From: Haliotis asinina
Taxonomy: Eukaryota > Mollusca > Gastropoda > Lepetellida > Haliotidae
Direction: 5' to 3'
Length of the DNA stretch: 64,000 nucleotides
Assembly: GCF_037392515.1 (NCBI RefSeq)
Contig: NC_090280.1
Location: 76,892,504 to 76,956,503, forward strand
Shown: positions 57,265 to 64,000 of the stretch, piece after piece
How positions within the stretch are numbered: position 1 is the stretch's first letter
Layout: the number at the start of each line of letters is the position of its first letter
Position numbers and translations under genes: made by a program
Notes under the pieces: model-generated
The model's database searches: none
What the model saw: the letters and a program-made list of their open reading frames with translations, nothing else
Told to the model about the DNA's origin: nothing

Positions 57265-59215
57265 ATGGCAATATTTTTAAAATATGCTTCAGATATCCTA
57301 GTACCTTACCTTACAATTCTATTTAATATTATGTTTGAAAATGCATATTTTCCTGAAGCCTGGTGCGTAGGTGTTATTGTGCCCTTACATAAAAGTGGTA
57401 GTATCCATACTCCATCCAAGTATAGAGGTATATCTCTGCTGAGCGTCATGAGCAAACTGTACACTTCTATTATTAACAATAGGTTAACCTATTGGTGTCT
57501 TGTATATGGTAAAATCGTAGAGTCTCAGGCTTGGTTTCGGCGTGATTACTCCACTATTGATAACATTTTCCTTCTTCTGTAAAGAGTAAAATTAAAATAT
57601 ATGGTCTCTTTGCGGATTTTGCCAAAGCTTTCGATAGTGTTAAACATATGAAGTTGTGGTCAGTTTTAAAACAGCAGGGTGTTTCTGTTAAAATGATTAG
57701 GCTAGTACAGTCTGTATATAAATCTGTCAAAACTTATGTTAAACATAACAACGCCTTTTCTGAAAGTTTTCCATGCTCAGTCGGTGTTCGCCAGGGTTGT
57801 GTCCTTAGCCCCCTTCTATTTTCTATTTTTATTAATGAGTTGGCAGCTGAAATTGAGCAGAATTCGGGTCCAGGTATACAGCTACATCTTGATATCACAC
57901 AGTTGTTTCTGTTACTATTCGCTGACGACGTTATATTGCTTTCAGACACCATCATAGGGCTACAGAGACGTATCGATGCATTGGAGAGGTTTTCTGATGA
58001 ATATGGTCTTAACGTTAATTTAGATAAAACTAAAGTAGTTGTCTTTAAAAGGGGTGGATCTTTATCTCGGAAGGAAAGATGGTTCTATAATGGGAAAACG
58101 CTAGAATACGTCAATTCTTACAAGTATCTTGGCATTACATTTACCAGAACATTGGCTTGGTCTAGTCGTTTTATAAGTGCTTCTATTCAAGCTAAAAAGG
58201 CTCTGTTTGCAATACTACATTCTCTAAAACATATAAAGGGTGCATCTTCAGATTTATTCTTCCGCATCTTCGATGCTAAAATTGCTCCTATCCTCCTTTA
58301 CGGTGCAGAGGTGTGGGTGTTTTATCAAAATGACTATGTTGAGTCTGTTCATACTCTGGCGTGCAAGGAGTTCCTAGGAGTAAAACTAGCAATATCCAAC
58401 AATATAGCTCGTGGTGAATGTGGTCGTTTTTCTATGTACATTCAGGTGTATAAAAGGTCAATTAAGTTTTGGTTGAAATTAGTGCCTATGCCAAATTGTC
58501 GTAATCCCGAAAAGTGTTACAACATGTTGGTGCAAGCTGCTAAATCTGGAAAAGATAATTGGGCTACTAGGTGTAAGAAGTTGTTGTACAGTTTAGGTTT
58601 TGGGTATGTTTGGGAACAACAAGACGTTATTAATCCAGGTGTATTCTTATCGGAGCTCATTTCTCTCTTGAAATTTGTTCATGAACAGAATTGGCGAAAT
58701 TCACTCCAAAGCAAAACTTTCATATATTCTTGTTTTAAATCTTATCTTTCAAAGGAGTCTTATATAGAGTGTGTAAATGTAAAGAAGTTTAGATATGCAT
58801 TAGCTCGGTTCAGGTGCTCCGGTCATCAGCTTCACATTGAAACGGGGCGGTATTCAGATATTAGTCGAAATAATAGGGTGTGTAACGTGTGTAAGCTTGG
58901 CTATGTTCAGGGCGAGTTTCACCTTCTCTTAGTTTGTGAGTCTTACAAGGAGTTGAGGCAACAATATATACCTTGTAAATATTATTCCTTTCCAAATATG
59001 GAAAAATTTAACATTATAATGTCAACTTCTAATGGTGGTCTGATAAGGAACCTATCTATCTACATCTATAAAGCTATGCTCTTTAGATCAGTATCCCTGT
59101 GTTAGCTAATGCAACATTTTATTGTATGTACGCCTTGACATGTCACAGCATGTACTGTAGTCATGGGCCGATGGCCTACACTCTTGGAAATAAATGAATT
59201 GAATTGAATTGAATA
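57265..59215 (+). mobile_element. 5'-truncated LINE with reverse transcriptase, one frameshift
   Basis: Encodes the reverse transcriptase and C-terminus of a non-LTR retrotransposon, which copies its own RNA into a nicked genomic site. In order: FLKYASDILVPYLTILFN, VIVPLHKSG and YRGISLL (57280-57460), GLFADFAKAFDSV with the first catalytic Asp (about 57605-57645), SVGVRQGCVLSPLLFS, LLFADDVILL with the catalytic Asp pair, and a C-terminal CCHC knuckle (CNVC...EFHLLLVC). A frameshift near 57583 separates the first 100 codons from a 485-codon open frame (57648-59105). The 3'UTR ends in AAATAAA and an (AATTG)n tail at 59196-59214. No endonuclease remains. Clade uncertain; its tail is unlike that of the SINEs here. 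Confidence 0.9.
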
Positions 59216-60550
59216 ACACCAATGAACAGTACCGCATAAATGGTTTAGGTTTTAATATTTGATATTGATACTGAAATCCGGTTTTCGAATTGGTTGACTA
59301 CGTAAAGTACGTGATTATATTGGCAACAAGGGAAATTAATGTAGATCACCTAATGTATCACCCTGATTGATTGGTTAAGTGATTTGATTGTTGTGATTAA
59401 GCCATTATGAATATGTTCCAGATCAGCTGTTACTTCATTAAGCTATATTCATAATATACTCTTCAGTTACTAATAAATATAGGTTATTATGCTCGTGTGT
59501 TTTAGGATGGTTAATATCCTGCATTAGGAATATAAATTGTATTCAGCGATCCTTGGCGAGCTAAATATATAGTGTGTTTTGCTGATGCAGGATATTTATC
59601 ACCCCAAAACACTCTAGTGTGATAACCTATTTATCATACAATGTCATTCTTAATTCATAATTCATTTGCCACAGATCATACAATTAAACTTCGTGGGATG
59701 TGCCCGCATATCTATGACGTCATAAATATGTGTGTAGTAATAAGTGACATCACAAGCTCGCTGACGCTATTTTCTACTGATCACTCATTTGATTGCGTTA
59801 CATCATCGGGTGTTGTTGAAATGAAAAGTGAGAAAAGGGTTTGAGTTGACTAGATTTCACACATTTACAATGTGACCCCTACCTTTCCTACAGATGTAAT
59901 GTATGTATGAATGAATGTATGTATGTATGCATATTTATTCTTCACTTTACGCCACGACCATAGGGAACGTGTGCGACATAATGAATATCCTTTAGTTGTT
60001 AATTTAAATACTTTAAGCGATTCAGAACAAACACGACGATTGATACGTGCATGACATTTATAGTAAAATAATTTATTGATACATACGATTTATTTTGTGA
60101 GCATTTTTGTACCACTTCCAGCTTTTGTCAAACTGACAGGTTTATTATAATTATATACGGCAAACATAACTCTCACTGAAAGTAGGTTAGTAGTGACGAT
60201 GCAGAAACCAGTAATTTGTAAATGACCGAAAATGAAAATGCAACATTTCCCCCCGCCAATGGTTTTCAACTGAAGTTAATCCTCCAATACTTTTCAACTG
60301 AAGGTCATCTTCCAGAGTTTTTTTAGTGACAGTTTGTTCAGTAGTTCAGGCCATGACCTATAGAACAGTTGTTGTATAGTTTTACATCCCACAGTCACCT
60401 GGATAGATAAATATGCATAGTTTACATATATTACTGTCTAATATTGTATATTTCTTGAATTTAACAGGATTTTCATTTTTTGTTCATCTTTGTACACAGT
60501 TGAGATCATAGGGAGGTATCTTGGTTCTAACTGGTAATGTTTAAAATGAG
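59216..60550. other. Non-coding, AT-rich
   Basis: Includes a short (TGTA/TGAA) run near 59900. No exons recognised. Confidence 0.45.
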
Positions 60551-60556
60551 AAGAAC

Positions 60557-60710
60557 ATGAAACTCATCCTCGGCAAATTCAGAGCTGGTGTATTACATTT
60601 TAAAAATAACGTAGGTAGGTGGCAAAATATTGATGTATCTCACAAGAAATTGTCGCGAGTGTAAAATAGATTTAGAAGATGAATATCACTTTTTGTTGAA
60701 ATGTCCAGCT
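60557..60710 (+). pseudogene. LINE ORF2 3' fragment (CCHC knuckle)
   Basis: Reads KLILGKFRAGVLHFKNNVGR and, after a frameshift, CRECKIDLEDEYHFLLKCP, the same C-terminal motif as the element at 57265 but a different sequence. Confidence 0.7.
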
Positions 60711-60989
60711 TAAAAAAATCTTCGGGAAAGAGAGGGGATCCCATTGGCAATCCATGGATCTGTAGAGCTGGCCATTCCAGCTGAAGTATGAAGTCTCGAA
60801 GCATTTACTTATGAGATCGACGATGCTTTGGGCTGTGAGTTTGGTGTTTAGGTCTGATAGAGATGTTTCCAGTCAAGTGGATAGGATGTGAATGGCTTTG
60901 ATGGGTATATTGGTAAATAGGTCTACCACGTCGGAACTGACTAACGTTTTGTGTGAATGGTGTTTCTCAGTTGTTGTACCAGGGATGCC

Positions 60990-62793
60990 GAATCTTTCAC
61001 AAAGGAGCTGCCAGTTTTTCAACTGGTTTGCTCGAAGCTTGATTATGGCTCCATCGTATATGATGAAGCCTGCAAAAGCAGCCTATTAGACTAAAGCAAC
61101 TATTAGATGCAGTCCATCATCCAGTTCTAAGACTTTGTCTTGGGTCCTTCGGAACTTCGCATGTTCACAGTCTCTACGTTGAGGCCGATGAGCCAAGGGC
61201 GCATAAAAATTATCATTACAATACATATATATTACAAAATGATATTCTAACGACTCCAACCCTACCTTTAACTGTGTCTTCAATCCCCTATAAGAGGATT
61301 TGTACAACTTTTCCCTTGTTCCGCCTCTTGGGCTCAGAATTAAACCATTCACCTCTGCTGCAGACATTAAGCTTGAAACTATATCTTCTTCTCGTTTGCT
61401 ATTTTTCGCCCCCTTGACAGTTGGTTAGACCGCACGTTGACCTAATTTTAACCACATAACCTGAAACAAATGAACTACAGTATTAGCAAGAATTTAGTCA
61501 AGAAAAAATGTAGTGCATATGAATCCTTATTTACAAATGGGTCCAAGGATGCTGGCACAGTAGCTTGTGACACTGTTATTATATCTGGAACTGTATCTTC
61601 TCGATTGCCTGAGAACCGCTCTATTTTCACAGCAGACGCTAACGCCATATTAAGAGCCCTAAAATTTATCAATACACACACTAAATATAAATATATAATC
61701 TTTTCAACTCTCTCTTGCCTTCAGGCTATTAGAAATCTTTCTTGTAAACATCCATCTTTAACTGAAATTATTGAATTGTATAATGATCTTGCTACTGGTC
61801 ATCTTGGTACTGGTCATCTTGGTACTGGTCAGTACGACATCGTCTTCCAGCCACGTAGGCATTTCTGGTAACGCCGATCTTGCTGCCAAGGCAGCACTCA
61901 ACGAATCTGTGACGCCATCTATATGTATTCCATATTCTGATTACAAAGCTAGCATTGGAACCTACATTCGTGATATGATGTAGAAGAAGTGGGACACTCT
62001 AGTAGGTATCAATAAATTACATGCAATAAAACCCTATACCGGTTACACCTACTTAGATTGTCAGCCCAGAGATCATCATGCGATCGTGCGACGATGGCGT
62101 ATGGCCATACCAGATACACTCACTAATATTTATTGAAATCCCTTGTGATGAAGACTCATGGTCAAACATGTCCTGTTTGTCTGTATGGAATATTCCATCA
62201 CAGGGGAAACCTATTTCAAATCATCGTCTATGAATGATCTTTTTACTGTCACTTGTCATTTAATTACTGCAGTTTAAAAAGAATTAGATTTGTTAAATCG
62301 TTTGTAAGACGACAAATATTTTAAGATTGGAAGTTTAAATTAGTAACTTAGATTGTCATGGGGAAGTATTGTAAAATTATTGTCCTCCAGAGAGGGTACG
62401 TAAGTCCCAAAACATTCAAAGTAAGTTAAAACTTTCATATATGTATGTGGCTAACTATGTCTAAATTGCTAACAGCTAAAGGGATGGTGAAACTCCAGCT
62501 TGGGTTCATGCAGGAAGCAAATGGACTGTAAGTCCCCATGGTCCCTAGTGTGGTGATCTACCTTCAGTTGTTGGCAATCTATAGTCTGTTATCACATTGT
62601 CTTGTTATTTCTGGTTTATATGGTTTAGATTTAATTACTAGTTTTAAATGGGTATCTGTGATATTCTAGTTGTTTCGTCAACAGGGTGTTAGTTTCTAAT
62701 TTTATTTATTTTTACAATATCATTATTAATTGTTCTCGTCACGATATGGCTGAAATATTGCCGATGTGACGATAAATATTAACTCACTCACTT
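60990..62793 (+). mobile_element. 5'-truncated LINE remnant with RNase H domain
   Basis: Several frames on the plus strand give, in order: SKLDYGSIVYDEACKS (about 61035), LDAVHHPVLRLCLGSFGTSH and SLYVEADEPRAHKN (about 61090-61205), then an RNase H-like domain (61515-61900) with TNGSKDAGT, RLPENRSIFTADANAI, FSTLSCLQAI and SSHVGISGNADLAAKAAL. The expected DGS and SDS aspartates read Asn and Thr, and there are frameshifts, so it is dead. A GTACTGGTCATCTTG-type triplication lies near 61793-61830. This arrangement suits I-type non-LTR elements that carry RNase H. The 3' end (62741-62793) is a TATGGCTGAAATATTGCCG...AACTCACTCACT tail closely resembling the SINE tails. Confidence 0.8.
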
Positions 62794-62906
62794 GATGATG
62801 TGCATTCAATCTTTTCTTTTTAAGTCAAAGATGGCCGTGGGAGGCGCCGATTGACAATCTGTGCGTAGGGCTCACTGTTGGTGAATCATATTTAATGATT
62901 TTGCAG

Positions 62907-63017
62907 AACTTGGAACAGGGGGGCAGTGCTGGAAATATGACGAAGCAGTTTATCAGTCCATATAAAGAAGATGTAAGGCCACAGAGCAGCTTTCTGTTTT
63001 ACGTTAACCAAACGACG
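62907..63017 (+). CDS. Possible internal exon, 37 codons, unknown protein
   Basis: A TTTTGCAG acceptor, 111 nt open in phase 0 (starting NLEQGGSAGNMTKQFISPYK, ending FYVNQTT) and a GTACGA donor. The codons look non-random, but I recognise no family, and no neighbouring exons are in view. A chance ORF is equally possible. Confidence 0.22.
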
Positions 63018-63082
63018 GTACGAGTGAGTATGGCTCACACCTGTGAATATTTTCTGAAAGCATGTGTGTCCAATGTTATCCC

Positions 63083-63305
63083 TGAAGATCCAGGTTAGAA
63101 CTGGTGTCCAGGAACCCATGATTGTCGTAAGAGACGACTAAATAGGGTCGAGTGGTTAGTGTTGCTGACTTGGTTGACACGTCATCGCATTCCAGTTGTG
63201 TAGATCGATGCTCATGTCGTCAGTCACTGAATTGTGTGGCCCAGACTCGATTATTTACAGACCCCACCACAGAGGTGAAATATTGCTGCGTACGGCGTAA
63301 AACAA
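63083..63305 (+). repeat. SINE family B
   Basis: Complete from TCGTAAGAGACGACTAAATA to TTGCTGCGTACGGCGTAAAAC. Confidence 0.8.
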
Positions 63306-63595
63306 CAACCAACCAGACCAATCCGTCCAGTGTAGGGCGCAAAGCCCGACGTCGGACATGGGAGTCAGTCATTAAGCTAAACCATTAACATAGGTCTAAG
63401 GCTGCACCAGCCCACGGGATGGTAAATGGGGCGAATGTGTGTATTAACGAAATGACTCAATTGTGTTTGTTGGTCATAGGTACCAGTATATACTTTATAC
63501 TTCCCAGTGTTAAGACACAGTGTTGAATGTAACATAGCACCTACCCTGTCCATGGACAAAGATTTGTAAGCTAGCCCAGTTCAGTTTATCTGAAG

Positions 63596-63665
63596 GACGA
63601 TGGGGTAGCCTAGTGGTTAAAGTGTTCGCTTGTCACGCCGAAGACGCGAGTTCAGTTCGCTTTTA
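63596..63665 (+). repeat. SINE family A head, plus strand
   Basis: GGGGTAGCCTAGTGGTTAAA to a decayed B box (AGTTCAGTTCG). Faces the antisense head at 63685. Confidence 0.8.
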
Positions 63666-63684
63666 GCACAAGCGAGGTACAACA

Positions 63685-63775
63685 TAAGCGCGCTACACAG
63701 TGTGCCCTTGGGGAATCGAACCCGGTCTTCGGCGTGACGAGCGAACGCTTTAACCACTGGGCTAACCCACCGCTT
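63685..63775 (-). repeat. SINE family A head, minus strand
   Basis: Antisense head with intact B box (GGAATCGAACCC region) and A box. Forms an inverted pair with 63596-63665. Confidence 0.8.
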
Positions 63776-64000
63776 CCAGCTCAAAGATATGTCTACATAA
63801 GGACAGGCACATCACAATGAACTATGCCAAAAACAAATACCGAAAAAATAAATGAAATTGACCCACAGGTTGATTGATGTACTGGACCTATTTGTGTAGA
63901 GTCTAAAAACGTGGAATCACAACAATAATTTGTGCTATGTTACCAGCTGTTCACAAATAACTTAATCAAACAGGATCACACATATTTTGTACATTCAAGG
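63776..64000. other. Non-coding to window end
   Basis: Nothing recognised. Confidence 0.4.

Overview
The window is nuclear DNA of an animal. It has spliced genes with GT-AG introns, no operons, and many tRNA-derived SINEs, LINE fragments and Tc1/mariner fossils. The commonest SINE ends in a GCGGCGTAAAACTAAACTCACTCACTC-type tail (split here: GCGGCGTAAAAC, then AAACTCACTCACTC). I associate that tail with vetigastropod molluscs such as abalones and top shells. Together with a CBM39+GH16 beta-1,3-glucan protein and an IL-17-like sequence, it points to a marine gastropod. The species call is inference.

Layout. 0-4.7 kb: repeats plus a possible signal-peptide exon on the minus strand. 4.7-21.3 kb: three tandem minus-strand genes for Tan-like, peptidase-C45-type Ntn hydrolases. 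The first two share a recent segmental duplication of about 3 kb that includes upstream DNA; the third is older. Between them lie Tc1/mariner fossils, a 1.4-kb foldback element and a SINE with a triplicated tRNA-like head. 24.5-26.1 kb: one intact UDP-glycosyltransferase on the minus strand. 27.9-31.9 kb: a minisatellite, SINEs and a Tc1 fossil. 31.9-45.7 kb: a plus-strand gene whose 13 coding exons I could join in frame (514 aa: signal peptide, CBM39, Thr/Pro/Ala-rich linker, GH16 domain with intact catalytic glutamates, then a poly(A) signal). 45.8-64 kb: mostly repeats. These include a frame-broken IL-17-like sequence near 51.4 kb, a nearly intact LINE reverse transcriptase (57.3-59.2 kb), an RNase H-bearing LINE remnant (61.0-62.8 kb) and a 1.2-kb minisatellite of 9-bp units.

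Gene relations. The genes look like independent units, not a pathway. The GH16 protein would bind or cut beta-1,3-glucans outside the cell (innate recognition or algal laminarin digestion). The Tan-like enzymes would hydrolyse beta-alanyl or related amides, and the UGT would conjugate small lipophilic molecules in the ER.

The most interesting signals are in the repeat layer. Two SINE families share a 3' tail with the end of an RNase H LINE in the same window, which is a candidate LINE/SINE partnership. SINE tails lie directly against three predicted splice acceptors. I saw no evidence of a wholly new multi-gene system.
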